64,000 nt of DNA, from contig JALKAW010000004.1 in NCBI GenBank assembly GCA_023015825.1, positions 62,001 to 126,000 on the forward strand. The letters run 5' to 3'. Numbering within the stretch: position 1 is the stretch's first letter; each line of letters begins with the position of its first letter. Origin of the DNA: Flavobacteriaceae bacterium S0862 (GTDB lineage Bacteria; Bacteroidota; Bacteroidia; Flavobacteriales; Flavobacteriaceae). Position numbers and translations under genes: made by a program. The notes beneath the pieces were generated by a model, which did no database searches, was not told where the DNA came from, and was given only the letters and a program-made list of their open reading frames with translations. Below are positions 34,974 to 43,762 of this stretch, piece by piece.

Positions 34974-36173
34974 TTAAAAAATTAAAAGATTGGCATCGCT
35001 ATAATCTAGGTCGAACCAATTTGCAACAGATTTATTTGTCAAAATTCCGTGGTAAAAGTACAAACCATTTTTTAATCCACGGTCAAAACGAAGGGCATTT
35101 TCTATACCTCCATCATCTGCAATTTTTAAAAGGTAAGGCGTAAAGATATTACTAATTGATACTGAGGCTGTTCGCGAGTATCTTGCAGGAATATTTGGTA
35201 CACAATAATGAATAACACCATGTTTTATAAATGTAGGCTTATTATGTCTTGTAATTTCACTGGTTTCAAAACACCCTCCCATATCTATACTAACATCAAT
35301 GATTACTGCACCAATTTTCATACTTTCTACCATTGTTTCACTAACCAAAATAGGTGACCTATTTTTTCCACGTACTGCACCAATAGCTACATCACATCTT
35401 TTTAAAGCTTTTAACAAGTTTTTTGGTTGCATAGTAGATGTATAAATGGCTGTTCCAAAACGGCTTTGCAAAGTTCTTAATTTTGAAATAGAGTTGTCAA
35501 AAACTTTGACATTGGCTCCAAGACCTAATGCAGATCTTACAGCAAATTCCCCAACAGTACCTGCACCAATAATAACAATTTCGGTAGGAGGGACACCACT
35601 TATGTTTCCGAATAGCAATCCATTACCATTGTTTACGTTGGATAATAATTCAGAGGCTATTAATACAGAAGCAGTTCCTGCAATTTCACTTAACTGACTT
35701 ACAGCTGGGTATGCACCATCTTCATCTCTTATAAATTCAAATCCTATAGCAGTAATTCTTTTTTGGGCTAAAGCTTCAAAATACGTTTTGTTTTGAGTCT
35801 TTAGTTGTAATGCTGAAATGAGTATGGTTTGGGGATTTATTAGCTTAATTTCATCAAGAGTAGGAGGTTCTACTTTTAATAAAATTGGACAAGAAAATAC
35901 TTTGGACGTGTCTTTGGTAATCTCAGCACCTGCTTCGCTATAGTCTTTATCTTTAAATTTAGCGCCTTCACCAGCTCCAGATTCCAATAATACACGATGC
36001 CCATTATTTACTAATGCAGATACTGCATCTGGTGTTAAGCATACACGTTTTTCTTGAAATGATGTTTCTTTTGGAATACCAATAAACAGATTGCCTTTTC
36101 GTTTTAAAACTTCTAGTGTTTCTTCTTGAGGTAGCAGTTGTTCCTTAGTAAAAGGAGAGAGAGATTTACTCAT
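34974..36173 (-). CDS. ald: Alanine dehydrogenase
   Basis: An NAD-dependent enzyme that interconverts alanine with pyruvate and ammonia. The 399 residues carry the AlaDH/PNT N-terminal domain (IGIPKETSFQEKRVCLTPDAV, LLKVEPPT) and the Rossmann NAD domain with VVIIGAGTVGEFAVRSALGLGANVKVFD, then VIIDVSIDMGGCFETS and VPNIPARYSRTAS. The N-terminus is about 25 residues longer than in Bacillus enzymes, as usual in Bacteroidota. Directly before the ATG lies a perfect palindrome (36176-36196), so expression is probably controlled by a dimeric regulator. Confidence 0.92.
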   Translation of the reverse strand: MSKSLSPFTKEQLLPQEETLEVLKRKGNLFIGIPKETSFQEKRVCLTPDAVSALVNNGHRVLLESGAGEGAKFKDKDYSEAGAEITKDTSKVFSCPILLKVEPPTLDEIKLINPQTILISALQLKTQNKTYFEALAQKRITAIGFEFIRDEDGAYPAVSQLSEIAGTASVLIASELLSNVNNGNGLLFGNISGVPPTEIVIIGAGTVGEFAVRSALGLGANVKVFDNSISKLRTLQSRFGTAIYTSTMQPKNLLKALKRCDVAIGAVRGKNRSPILVSETMVESMKIGAVIIDVSIDMGGCFETSEITRHNKPTFIKHGVIHYCVPNIPARYSRTASVSISNIFTPYLLKIADDGGIENALRFDRGLKNGLYFYHGILTNKSVANWFDLDYSDANLLIF

Positions 36174-36175
36174 AG

Positions 36176-36196
36176 TTTGGTTATTGAATAACCAAA
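36176..36196. promoter_or_regulatory. Perfect palindrome at the ald start, candidate operator
   Basis: Ten-base arms TTTGGTTATT and AATAACCAAA surround a single central G at 36186. The left arm begins 3 bases before the ald ATG. The site overlaps the likely leader, so a bound protein could block transcription, or the RNA could fold over the start codon. Confidence 0.55.
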
Positions 36197-36240
36197 TTAC
36201 AAATAAATTTTATAATTCTAATTTGTAAGGCGCTATTATG

Positions 36241-36792
36241 TTAAAAATAATCCGAAAACTTACCCCAAAAACCTTTGCCACTTATTTTAAACTCTTCCTC
36301 TAGTTCTTCAAGGGTTTTATTGGCTTCGTTTATTTTATTAAACATTCGAGCTCTTAACAAGTATATTGAAGGAATAATTATAGCCATTACAGGCAATAAA
36401 TATAAAATTTGATTTTCTTCAGCAAATTGTAAGTCGTCATTTAATAAAGTTATAATTTGATAAATATACATAGCAATTGGAACAATAATTGCATGATACC
36501 ACCAATGGCGACATGTAAACATCCAAATTAATAATAATAAAAGTGGAATTAGTTTCCCTAATAATGTCCAAACCATAACTTGAGCAGATTCATAGTAAAC
36601 ACTATCATATGTAAATAGAAAAGTGTCCCAAACTTGATCAGTTGGAACACTTTCCCATAACGTAAATAAATAAGGAGTAATTGCAATAAAGGTTGCTATT
36701 AAACTTCCTATTATTAATTCCTTCTTATTACCTTGGTCCTTGCCCAGGGATTTTGATTTTTGTCTTGTCAATTTTTGTTGTGAATTGCTCAT
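36241..36792 (-). CDS. Polytopic membrane protein of unknown function
   Basis: 183 residues. A basic N-terminus (about 1-25) is followed by about four membrane helices: IIGSLIATFIAITPYLFTLW, VMVWTLLGKLIPLLLLLIWMF, YHAIIVPIAMYIYQIITLL and ILYLLPVMAIIIPSIYLL. A C-terminal charged helix follows, EANKTLEELEEEF. I do not recognise a family. The first 65 bases overlap a small upstream ORF in another frame (36728-36877), and no later Met gives a sensible start. Confidence 0.7.
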   Translation of the reverse strand: MSNSQQKLTRQKSKSLGKDQGNKKELIIGSLIATFIAITPYLFTLWESVPTDQVWDTFLFTYDSVYYESAQVMVWTLLGKLIPLLLLLIWMFTCRHWWYHAIIVPIAMYIYQIITLLNDDLQFAEENQILYLLPVMAIIIPSIYLLRARMFNKINEANKTLEELEEEFKISGKGFWGKFSDYF

Positions 36793-36877
36793 TTAAATCT
36801 AATAAATTAGTTGCTTCCGCAGTAAACAATACACCTCCGAAAATAGCAATAGCTATTAGATACTTTTTAGTTTTCAT
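36728..36877 (-). CDS. Possible 49-residue secreted or membrane peptide
   Basis: An ATG at 36877 opens a 49-codon frame. The first 22 residues look like a signal peptide: basic start MKTKKY, hydrophobic IAIAIFGGVLF, then a TAEA-type cleavage site. The short tail reads DLNEQFTTKIDKTKIKIPGQGPR. Small proteins of this shape (signal peptide plus a charged tail ending in a P-G-Q-G-like stretch) occur in flavobacteria, but I cannot name a family. Its end overlaps the next gene by 65 bases in a different frame, which is unusual and lowers confidence. Confidence 0.5.
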   Translation of the reverse strand: MKTKKYLIAIAIFGGVLFTAEATNLLDLNEQFTTKIDKTKIKIPGQGPR

Positions 36878-36976
36878 AATTTCAAGGGATTTAATTAATT
36901 AATTAATACTACAAAGATAAAATACATTACCTCTTAAAAGTGTTAATAAAATGTTAAAACCCTTTATTCATGGGGG

Positions 36977-37008
36977 TTACGAGCTACGGAAAAACCGTAA
37001 TGTCGTGA
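36977..37008. promoter_or_regulatory. Nested inverted repeat after tsaE
   Basis: Inner arms TACGG (36985-36989) and CCGTA (36995-36999) flank five A's. Outer arms TTACGA (36977-36982) and TCGTGA (37003-37008) match with one G-T pair. The element lies between the tsaE stop and the small peptide gene. With no T-run it is a poor terminator; a binding site or a processed RNA end are options. Confidence 0.4.
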
Positions 37009-37050
37009 TTTTTGTTTGGGGTGTAAGTGCTATTTTTTTACAATATTTTT

Positions 37051-37488
37051 TTAATTTATTTTTAAGTTTTCTCCAAAAACACCTAATTCAAGCGTTCGGG
37101 AACCGTCTTTATTCATTTTTATGTAAGAAATATCTGCTTCTAAAGGCAGAATGTCTTCTATCTTTTCTGGCCATTCTATAAAAATCCAATGCCCAGAATA
37201 AAAATAATCTTCAATACCAATGTCTAATACTTCTGTAACATTGTCAATTCTATAAAAATCGAAATGATATACTTTGTCATTTGTCACTTCATATTCATTT
37301 ACTATTGAAAATGTTGGACTAGAAACATCGTCTAATCCACCAAGAGTTTTTACTAGCGAACTTATAAGTGTTGTTTTACCTGCTCCCATATCTCCATAAA
37401 ACAATATGGTTTTATGTTTAACATTGGCAAGTAACTCTTTAGCTACCTCATCAATAGATTGTATGTCAAATACCTTTTTCAATTGCAA
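37051..37488 (-). CDS. tsaE: tRNA threonylcarbamoyladenosine biosynthesis ATPase TsaE
   Basis: TsaE is the small ATPase that cycles the TsaB-TsaD complex making t6A37 in tRNAs. The 145 residues show Walker A FYGDMGAGKTTLISSL, the SSPTFSIVNEY switch region, HFDFYRID and the late WIFIEWPEKI tryptophan motif. Length is normal. It lies downstream of porX in the same direction with a 119-base gap; linkage to porX is common in this group of bacteria. Confidence 0.95.
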   Translation of the reverse strand: MQLKKVFDIQSIDEVAKELLANVKHKTILFYGDMGAGKTTLISSLVKTLGGLDDVSSPTFSIVNEYEVTNDKVYHFDFYRIDNVTEVLDIGIEDYFYSGHWIFIEWPEKIEDILPLEADISYIKMNKDGSRTLELGVFGENLKIN

Positions 37489-37607
37489 ATTTTATGCAAT
37501 TATAGGGCTAATATAACAAAAAAACAACAGAAATGAGTATTTCGTCGATGTTTTTTGCATTTTATCCTATATTGATATATGTTTTTAGATAAGATTAGTG
37601 ATTCATT

Positions 37608-39158
37608 TTAACGAGGGTTCAATACTGCAAATGGAATGATAACTTCTTCTAATGATACACCACCATGTTGGTAAGTATTACGATAATAGCTTACGTAGTG
37701 GTTATAGTTATTAGGGTATGCGAAAAAGAAATCGCCTTTTGCAAAAATAAAAGAGCTACTCATGGATAGGCTTGGTAAATGTATGTCCTTTGGATTAGTT
37801 GCTGCATATACCTCTTTGTCTTCATACGTTAAACTACGACCAGTTTTGTAGCGCAGGTTTAAACTCGTGTCTCGATCTCCAATAACTTTAGAAGGGTTTT
37901 TTACATTTATGGTACCATGATCTGTAGTGATTATTAATTTAAAGCCCATTTGTTGTGCTTGTTGAATCATTTCTAATAGCGGAGAGTTTTTAAACCAGCT
38001 TACCGTCAAGGATCTGTAAGCTTTATCGTTTGATGCTAGTTCTTTTACAACTTCCATTTCGGTTTTTGAGTGCGAAAGCATATCTACAAAGTTATAAACG
38101 ACAACGGTTAGGTCGTTATCTTTTTTAGATTTAAAATTATCAACTAGCTTTTTTCCAGACTTTAAATTGGTAATCTTGGTGTATTCACATTTTAAATGTC
38201 CTAATCCTAAACGCTTTAATTGTGCTTGAAGAAATTCGTTTTCAAACATGTTTTTTCCACCTTCGTCAGTATCGTTTTTCCAGTAATTTGGGTGTAATCG
38301 TTCCATATCACTAGGCATCAATCCAGAGAAAATAGCATTTCTTGCGTATTGGGTTGCTGTTGGCAATATGCTATAATATGGTTTCTCATATTCCTTTTTG
38401 TAATACGTTTGAATTATAGGTTCAAACGCCTTCCACTGATCGTATCTTAAATTATCAATAACAATAAAAAGAGTAGGTTGCTCTTTGCTTAATTCTGGCA
38501 CTACTTTTTCTCTAAAAAGGTTATGTGACATTGTTGGAGCGTCGGAACTACCAAACCAATTTGCATAATTTTTATCGATAAATTTACCAAATTGCGCATT
38601 GGCTTCGCTTTTTTGCGATTCCAAAATCTCGAACATAGCTGGGTCATCAATATTTTCCAGCTCCATTTCCCAATAAATAAGCTTTTGGTATAATGCAGCC
38701 CATTCTTCATAGGTATTGACCATAGATAGGTCCATAGCAATTTTCCTAAACTCTTGCTGGTAGTTAGAAGTCGTTTTTTCGGAAACTAAACGTGTGTGGT
38801 CTAAATTCTTTTTTAAACTCAAAAGAATTTGGTTTGGATTAACTGGTTTAATTAAATAATCTGCAATCTTACTTCCAATAGCTTCCTCCATAATATACTC
38901 CTCCTCACTTTTGGTAATCATTACCACAGGGATATTAGCACGCTTTTCTTTGATTTCGGCTAAGGTTTCCAAACCTGTAAGTCCAGGCATGTTTTCATCA
39001 AGAAAAACGATATCAAAATTCTTATCTTCTATAACCTCAATAGCTTCAGTACCACTTTGGCAAGTAGTAACATTATAATTTTTCTTTTCTAAAAAAAGTA
39101 TGTGTGGCTTAAGTAAATCAATTTCATCATCAACCCAAAGGATGTTTATGTTGCTCAT
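37608..39158 (-). CDS. porX: PorX-type response regulator with PglZ domain
   Basis: 516 residues: a CheY-like receiver (1-120; acidic pocket DDE at 10-12, phospho-Asp54 in IVFLDENMPG, Thr82, Lys104 in LIKPVN), a helical linker (about 125-205) and a PglZ domain of the alkaline phosphatase superfamily (LFIVIDNLRYDQW, AIFSGLMPSD, LIITTDHGTI, HLPSLS, HGGVSLEEVIIPF). PorX works with the kinase PorY and sigma factor SigP to control T9SS genes, and its PglZ domain cleaves cyclic oligonucleotides in studied species. No PorY gene is visible here. Metal-ligand Asp and His residues appear intact. Confidence 0.93.
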   Translation of the reverse strand: MSNINILWVDDEIDLLKPHILFLEKKNYNVTTCQSGTEAIEVIEDKNFDIVFLDENMPGLTGLETLAEIKEKRANIPVVMITKSEEEYIMEEAIGSKIADYLIKPVNPNQILLSLKKNLDHTRLVSEKTTSNYQQEFRKIAMDLSMVNTYEEWAALYQKLIYWEMELENIDDPAMFEILESQKSEANAQFGKFIDKNYANWFGSSDAPTMSHNLFREKVVPELSKEQPTLFIVIDNLRYDQWKAFEPIIQTYYKKEYEKPYYSILPTATQYARNAIFSGLMPSDMERLHPNYWKNDTDEGGKNMFENEFLQAQLKRLGLGHLKCEYTKITNLKSGKKLVDNFKSKKDNDLTVVVYNFVDMLSHSKTEMEVVKELASNDKAYRSLTVSWFKNSPLLEMIQQAQQMGFKLIITTDHGTINVKNPSKVIGDRDTSLNLRYKTGRSLTYEDKEVYAATNPKDIHLPSLSMSSSFIFAKGDFFFAYPNNYNHYVSYYRNTYQHGGVSLEEVIIPFAVLNPR

Positions 39159-39163
39159 ATAAT

Positions 39164-39171
39164 TATATTTG
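39164..39171 (+). promoter_or_regulatory. -7 promoter box of the HD-domain gene
   Basis: TATATTTG, an exact TAnnTTTG match, lies 23 bases before the TTG start at 39195, inside the 36-base divergent gap with porX. It supports a start near 39195 and not further upstream. Confidence 0.55.
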
Positions 39172-39194
39172 TATAACTTTTAATTAAAACAAGT

Positions 39195-40424
39195 TTGAAC
39201 ACGAAGAACAAACTCAAGATATTTAACGACCCAATTTACGGATTTATTACTATTCCTAATTCTTTAATTTTCGATTTAATTGAACATAAATATTTTCAGC
39301 GCTTACGTCGAATTACACAAATGGGGTTATCGTATTTAGTTTATCCAGGTGCGCATCATACGCGATTTCATCATGCACTTGGAAGTATGCATTTAATGCA
39401 AAAAGCTATTAGAATACTTCGTTTTAAAGGAGTTACAATTTCTAATGATGAAGAAAACGCCCTATTAATTGCCATACTTTTGCACGATATTGGTCACGGT
39501 CCATTTAGTCATGCCATGGAGCATAGTATTGTTAATGGTATTTCCCATGAGGAAATTTCGATACTTTTTATGGAAAAACTGAATGAAGAATTTAACGGAA
39601 GTTTAACGCTTGCTATAAAAATATTTAAAGGCGATTATCAAAGAAAGTTCTTATACCAGCTAGTCTCTAGTCAATTAGACATGGATAGAGCCGATTATCT
39701 AAAGCGTGATAGTTTTTATACAGGAGTAGCCGAAGGTAATGTTAATAGTGAGCGGTTAATTACTATGCTAAATGTTATAGGCGATACTTTAGTAGTTGAA
39801 GAAAAAGGTATTTATAGCATTGAAAAATTCTTAACAGCAAGACGATTAATGTATTGGCAAGTGTACTTACACAAAACAGGATTGGTCGCCGAACAATTAC
39901 TGATTAGGGTTCTAAAACGAGCAAACGAGTTAATTAAAACTGGTTTAAATTTATCTGCAAGTAAGGCATTTTTGTACTTTTTGAATAATGATATTAATAA
40001 AGACTCTTTTACTGCTGAAAGCTTAGAAGTGTTTTCAAAATTAGACGACTATGATATCATTTCAGCTTTAAAAGAATGGCAAAACCACGATGATTTTACT
40101 CTCAGCAATTTATGTGAAATGATTATTAACAGAGAATTATTGAAAATAAAAATAAAGAATAAAAAGATCAAAGAAGAAAACTTAAAAAAGCATATAGAAA
40201 ATCTTAAAAATACTTATAATATAAGTTCTGCTGAAGCTGAATATTTTGTGTTTAAAGGTGAAATATCAAACCAAGCGTATCAGCGAGATTCTCAGCAAAT
40301 AAGCATCCTCTATAAATCAGGTAAAGTGGTTGAAGTTGCTAAGGCATCAGATTATTTAAACTTAAAAGCATTAGCAAAACCAGTTACCAAGTATTATATA
40401 TGCTTCCCAAAGACTAAACTTTAG
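39195..40424 (+). CDS. HD-domain phosphohydrolase (dNTPase-like)
   Basis: 409 residues. The HD metal site is intact: HTRFHHALGSMHLM, AILLHDIGHGPFSHAMEH and the late SSQLDMDRADYLKRDSFYTGV, as in the SAMHD1/dGTPase-like group of Bacteroidota and Bacillus YwfO-type proteins. A role as a nucleotide triphosphohydrolase is inferred. The start is TTG: an in-frame stop at 39174 leaves only TTG or ATT before the conserved KLKIFNDPIYGFI, so a non-ATG start is forced. lpxD follows 24 bases later with its own promoter. Confidence 0.9.
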   Translation: MNTKNKLKIFNDPIYGFITIPNSLIFDLIEHKYFQRLRRITQMGLSYLVYPGAHHTRFHHALGSMHLMQKAIRILRFKGVTISNDEENALLIAILLHDIGHGPFSHAMEHSIVNGISHEEISILFMEKLNEEFNGSLTLAIKIFKGDYQRKFLYQLVSSQLDMDRADYLKRDSFYTGVAEGNVNSERLITMLNVIGDTLVVEEKGIYSIEKFLTARRLMYWQVYLHKTGLVAEQLLIRVLKRANELIKTGLNLSASKAFLYFLNNDINKDSFTAESLEVFSKLDDYDIISALKEWQNHDDFTLSNLCEMIINRELLKIKIKNKKIKEENLKKHIENLKNTYNISSAEAEYFVFKGEISNQAYQRDSQQISILYKSGKVVEVAKASDYLNLKALAKPVTKYYICFPKTKL

Positions 40425-40435
40425 TACATTTTTTA

Positions 40436-40443
40436 TACTTTTG
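40436..40443 (+). promoter_or_regulatory. -7 promoter box of lpxD, next to the start codon
   Basis: TACTTTTG is an exact TAnnTTTG match ending only 5 bases before the ATG at 40449. Transcription should then start at or within a few bases of the ATG, giving a leaderless or nearly leaderless message. Confidence 0.55.
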
Positions 40444-40448
40444 CGACA

Positions 40449-41477
40449 ATGAAATTTACCGCATCACAAATAGCCGGAATTTTAGAAGGCGATATCGTTG
40501 GCAACCCTGACGTTAAAGTTTCTAAACTTGCCAAAATAGAAGAAGGAACCGAAGGGACTTTAACTTTTTTAGCGAATCCAAAATACACGCATTTTATTTA
40601 CGACACAAAGGCTTCAGTTACTATTGTAAACAAAGATTTTGTGCCAGAAACAGCAATTACTACAACTCTAATTAAGGTACATGATGCCTACAAGGCATTT
40701 TCAAAGCTATTAGAATATTATAATCAGGTAAAGTTGAATAAGTTAGGAATAGAGCAGCCTAGTTTTATCTCCGACTCTGCAAAGTGTGGTGATGCTATTT
40801 ATGTAGGTGCTTTTTCGTATGTAGGTGATAATGTTGTAATTGGTGATAATGTTAAAGTTTTTCCTGGATGTTATATTGGTGATAATGTAGTTATTGGTGA
40901 TAATGTTATTTTGTTTGCTGGAGCTAAAGTATACTCTGAAACCGTTATCGGTAATCATTGTGTTATTAATTCAGGAGCAATTATAGGGGCTGATGGCTTT
41001 GGCTTTGCACCTAACGAAAAAGGCGAATATAACAAAGTACCGCAAACCGGTAATGTTATATTGGAAGATTATGTAGACGTAGGTGCAGCGACAACTATAG
41101 ACAGAGCTACTCTAGGATCTACTGTTATTAGAAGAGGCGTAAAATTAGATAATCAAATACAAATAGCCCACAATGTTGAGATTGGCAAAAACACCGTAAT
41201 AGCAGCGCAAACGGGTATTGCAGGATCAACAAAAATTGGTGAAAATTGCCAAATAGGAGGGCAAGTAGGTATAGTTGGTCATATTACTATTGGTAATAAT
41301 GTAAAAGTACAAGCACAATCTGGAATAGGTAGAAATGTAAAAGATAACGAAGTATTGCAAGGTTCACCAGCATTAACCTATGGTGATTATAATAAATCTT
41401 ACGTGTATTTTAAGAATTTACCAAAAATTGTAAAAGGTATTAACGATCTAGAAAAAAAAATAAATGACAGTAATTAG
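40449..41477 (+). CDS. lpxD: UDP-3-O-acylglucosamine N-acyltransferase
   Basis: LpxD adds the N-linked hydroxyacyl chain in lipid A synthesis, in the cytoplasm. The 342 residues have the uridine-binding N-terminal domain (1-100), then left-handed beta-helix repeats of the (I/V)GDNV type, and the catalytic His241 in [11 protein letters not shown]. The length matches characterised enzymes. It overlaps lpxC/fabZ by 14 bases and starts the lpxD-lpxC/fabZ-lpxA group. The repeated GGTGATAATGTT in its DNA is only the coding of these hexapeptides. Confidence 0.96.
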   Translation: MKFTASQIAGILEGDIVGNPDVKVSKLAKIEEGTEGTLTFLANPKYTHFIYDTKASVTIVNKDFVPETAITTTLIKVHDAYKAFSKLLEYYNQVKLNKLGIEQPSFISDSAKCGDAIYVGAFSYVGDNVVIGDNVKVFPGCYIGDNVVIGDNVILFAGAKVYSETVIGNHCVINSGAIIGADGFGFAPNEKGEYNKVPQTGNVILEDYVDVGAATTIDRATLGSTVIRRGVKLDNQIQIAHNVEIGKNTVIAAQTGIAGSTKIGENCQIGGQVGIVGHITIGNNVKVQAQSGIGRNVKDNEVLQGSPALTYGDYNKSYVYFKNLPKIVKGINDLEKKINDSN

Positions 41478-42870
41478 TACAGAAATTAAGCAAAAGACGA
41501 TAGCAAAAGAAGTTTCGCTTACTGGAGTTGGTCTGCATACTGGAAAAAATGTAACATTGACTTTTAAACCAGCTGAAGCCAATAATGGGCATACATTTAA
41601 GCGAATTGATTTAGAAGGAAGCCCAGTAATAAAAGCTGACGCTAATTATGTAACTAATACGCAGCGTGGAACCTGTTTAGAAAAAAATGGAGTAACAATT
41701 CAAACTTGTGAGCACGTATTAGCTGGATTGGTTGGATTACAAATAGATAATGTGATTATTGAACTTGATGCTTCAGAGCCTCCAATAATGGATGGTTCTT
41801 CTAAGTTTTTTGTTGAAGCTCTTGAATCTGCTGGAACTGTTGAGCAAGATGCTTACATCGAGGAATATGTTGTAAAAGAAGTTATTTCATATATAGATGA
41901 AGAATCAGGTAGTGAAATCACAGTCATTCCTGCACCAACATATCAAGTAACTACAATGGTAGATTTTGGCACTAAGGTACTTGGTACGCAAAATGCGACA
42001 TTGCAGAATATTTCTAACTTTAAAAAAGATATTTCTGATTCTAGAACATTTAGTTTTTTACATGAGATTGAAATGTTGCTAGAAAATGGATTGATAAAAG
42101 GAGGAGACCTAAATAATGCAATTGTGTATGTAGATAAAGAATTATCTCCAGATACTATGGAGCGTTTAAAGGAAGCCTTTGGAAAAGACAATATTTCAGT
42201 TAAGCCTAATGGTATATTAGATAATTTAACATTGCATCATCCAAATGAAGCAGCAAGACATAAGTTGCTGGATGTCATAGGCGATTTAGCTTTAATCGGG
42301 ACTAGAATTAGAGGAAAAGTAATTGCAAACAAGCCAGGACATTATGTAAACACTCAGTTTGCAAAAAAAATGTCTAAAATTATTAAGATTGAAAAAAGAA
42401 ATAATGTTCCAGATATTGATTTAAACCAAGAACCATTAATGGATGTAAACCAAATAATGAATATGCTACCACATAGGCAGCCATTTTTATTATTAGATAA
42501 GGTTTTCGAATTATCAAAATCTCATGTTATAGGTACAAAAAATGTGACTATGAACGAAGGATTTTTTGCAGGTCATTTTCCTGGAGCACCAGTAATGCCT
42601 GGAGTCTTAATAGTTGAAGCTATGGCTCAAACAGGAGGTATTCTTGTATTGAGTACAGTACCAGACCCTGAGAATTACTTGACATTTTTTATGAAAATGG
42701 ATAATGTTAAGTTTAAGCAAAAAGTTGTTCCTGGAGATACGCTTATTTTTAAATGCTCGTTAATAACACCTATAAGAAGAGGGATTTGTCATATGCAAGG
42801 CTATGCATATGCAAATGGAAAACTCTGCGCAGAAGCTGAATTAATGGCTCAAATAACTAAAGTTAAATAA
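41464..42870 (+). CDS. lpxC/fabZ: Fused LpxC deacetylase and FabZ dehydratase
   Basis: 468 residues hold two enzymes. LpxC (about 1-305) removes the acetyl group from UDP-3-O-acyl-GlcNAc, the committed lipid A step: VGLHTGKNV, zinc-ligand region CEHVLAGL and [20 protein letters not shown]. FabZ (about 320-468) is a hot-dog 3-hydroxyacyl-ACP dehydratase: [13 protein letters not shown], with catalytic His and Glu in [20 protein letters not shown]. The fusion is normal in Bacteroidota and ties the use of hydroxyacyl-ACP by lipid A to fatty acid elongation. lpxA follows 2 bases later. Confidence 0.97.
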   Translation: MTVISTEIKQKTIAKEVSLTGVGLHTGKNVTLTFKPAEANNGHTFKRIDLEGSPVIKADANYVTNTQRGTCLEKNGVTIQTCEHVLAGLVGLQIDNVIIELDASEPPIMDGSSKFFVEALESAGTVEQDAYIEEYVVKEVISYIDEESGSEITVIPAPTYQVTTMVDFGTKVLGTQNATLQNISNFKKDISDSRTFSFLHEIEMLLENGLIKGGDLNNAIVYVDKELSPDTMERLKEAFGKDNISVKPNGILDNLTLHHPNEAARHKLLDVIGDLALIGTRIRGKVIANKPGHYVNTQFAKKMSKIIKIEKRNNVPDIDLNQEPLMDVNQIMNMLPHRQPFLLLDKVFELSKSHVIGTKNVTMNEGFFAGHFPGAPVMPGVLIVEAMAQTGGILVLSTVPDPENYLTFFMKMDNVKFKQKVVPGDTLIFKCSLITPIRRGICHMQGYAYANGKLCAEAELMAQITKVK

Positions 42871-42872
42871 TT

Positions 42873-43658
42873 ATGAACCAACCACTTGCCTACGTACATC
42901 CTGGCGCAAAGATAGCTAAGAATGTTGTCATTGAACCCTTTACAACCATTCACAACAATGTTATAATTGGTGAAGGAACATGGATTGGATCTAATGTAAC
43001 GATTATGGAAGGTGCTCGCATTGGAAAAAACTGCAGTATTTTCCCAGGAGCAGTTATTTCAGCAGTTCCTCAAGATTTAAAATATAATGATGAAGATACT
43101 ACTGTAGAGATTGGAGATAACGTAACCATTAGAGAGTGTGTTACAATTAATAGAGGTACTACTGATAAAATGAAAACGGTTATTGGTAATAATTGCCTCA
43201 TAATGGCATATTGCCACATCGCTCATGACTGTATTGTTGGTAACAATTGTATTTTTTCAAATAACAGTACTTTAGCTGGACATATCACTGTTGGTGATTA
43301 TGTAGTTTTAGCAGGAATGACAGCTGTTCATCAGTTTTGTTCCATTGGTAATCACGCTTTTGTAACTGGAGGATCTTTGGTTAGAAAAGATGTTCCACCA
43401 TTTGTTAAGGCAGCTAGAGAACCTTTGTCTTATGTAGGAATCAATTCGGTTGGGTTACGTCGTCGTGGATTTTCTGCTGATAAGATTAGAGAAATACAAA
43501 ATATTTATCGTATTCTATATCAGCAAAGTTATAATAACACACAAGCTTCAGAAATAATAGAAGCTGAAATGGAGGCAACTCCTGAACGTGATGAAATTCT
43601 TCAGTTTATTAAGAATTCACATCGTGGAATAATGAAAGGATATTTTAAATCAAATTGA
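42873..43658 (+). CDS. lpxA: Acyl-ACP:UDP-GlcNAc O-acyltransferase
   Basis: The first enzyme of lipid A synthesis. The 261 residues show hexapeptide repeats of the left-handed beta-helix, the catalytic His118 in YCHIAHDCIVGNN, and a C-terminal helical domain (SADKIREIQNIYRILYQQ, about 190-261). Length and motifs are typical. The gene is coupled to lpxC/fabZ (2-base gap) and is followed by a 104-base gap with repeats before efp. Confidence 0.97.
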   Translation: MNQPLAYVHPGAKIAKNVVIEPFTTIHNNVIIGEGTWIGSNVTIMEGARIGKNCSIFPGAVISAVPQDLKYNDEDTTVEIGDNVTIRECVTINRGTTDKMKTVIGNNCLIMAYCHIAHDCIVGNNCIFSNNSTLAGHITVGDYVVLAGMTAVHQFCSIGNHAFVTGGSLVRKDVPPFVKAAREPLSYVGINSVGLRRRGFSADKIREIQNIYRILYQQSYNNTQASEIIEAEMEATPERDEILQFIKNSHRGIMKGYFKSN

Positions 43659-43691
43659 TTCTAAAAAAATAATAAAAAGAACATATATTCT

Positions 43692-43756
43692 ATTGTTGAG
43701 ATAAACGTAAAAGTTTAGTAAAACAACTCAACAATTAAACGATTCAACAACTAAAC
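43692..43756 (+). promoter_or_regulatory. Repeats in the efp leader
   Basis: ATTGTTGAG (43692-43700) is the exact complement of CTCAACAAT (43727-43735). The right arm also starts a direct repeat: TCAACAATTAAAC (43728-43740) and TCAACAACTAAAC (43744-43756), 12 of 13 bases equal. The cluster ends 6 bases before the efp ATG. A hairpin or a translation-control site is possible. Confidence 0.4.
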
Positions 43757-43762
43757 AATATT

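Noticed and set aside
36951-37181. 76-residue plus-strand frame across the tsaE end
   Set aside because: It is antisense to tsaE, has no family features, and has atypical composition.
40743-40958. Repeated GGTGATAATGTT-like DNA and a minus-strand ORF inside lpxD
   Set aside because: The repeats are the coding of beta-helix hexapeptides in LpxD, and the opposite-strand frame only mirrors them.
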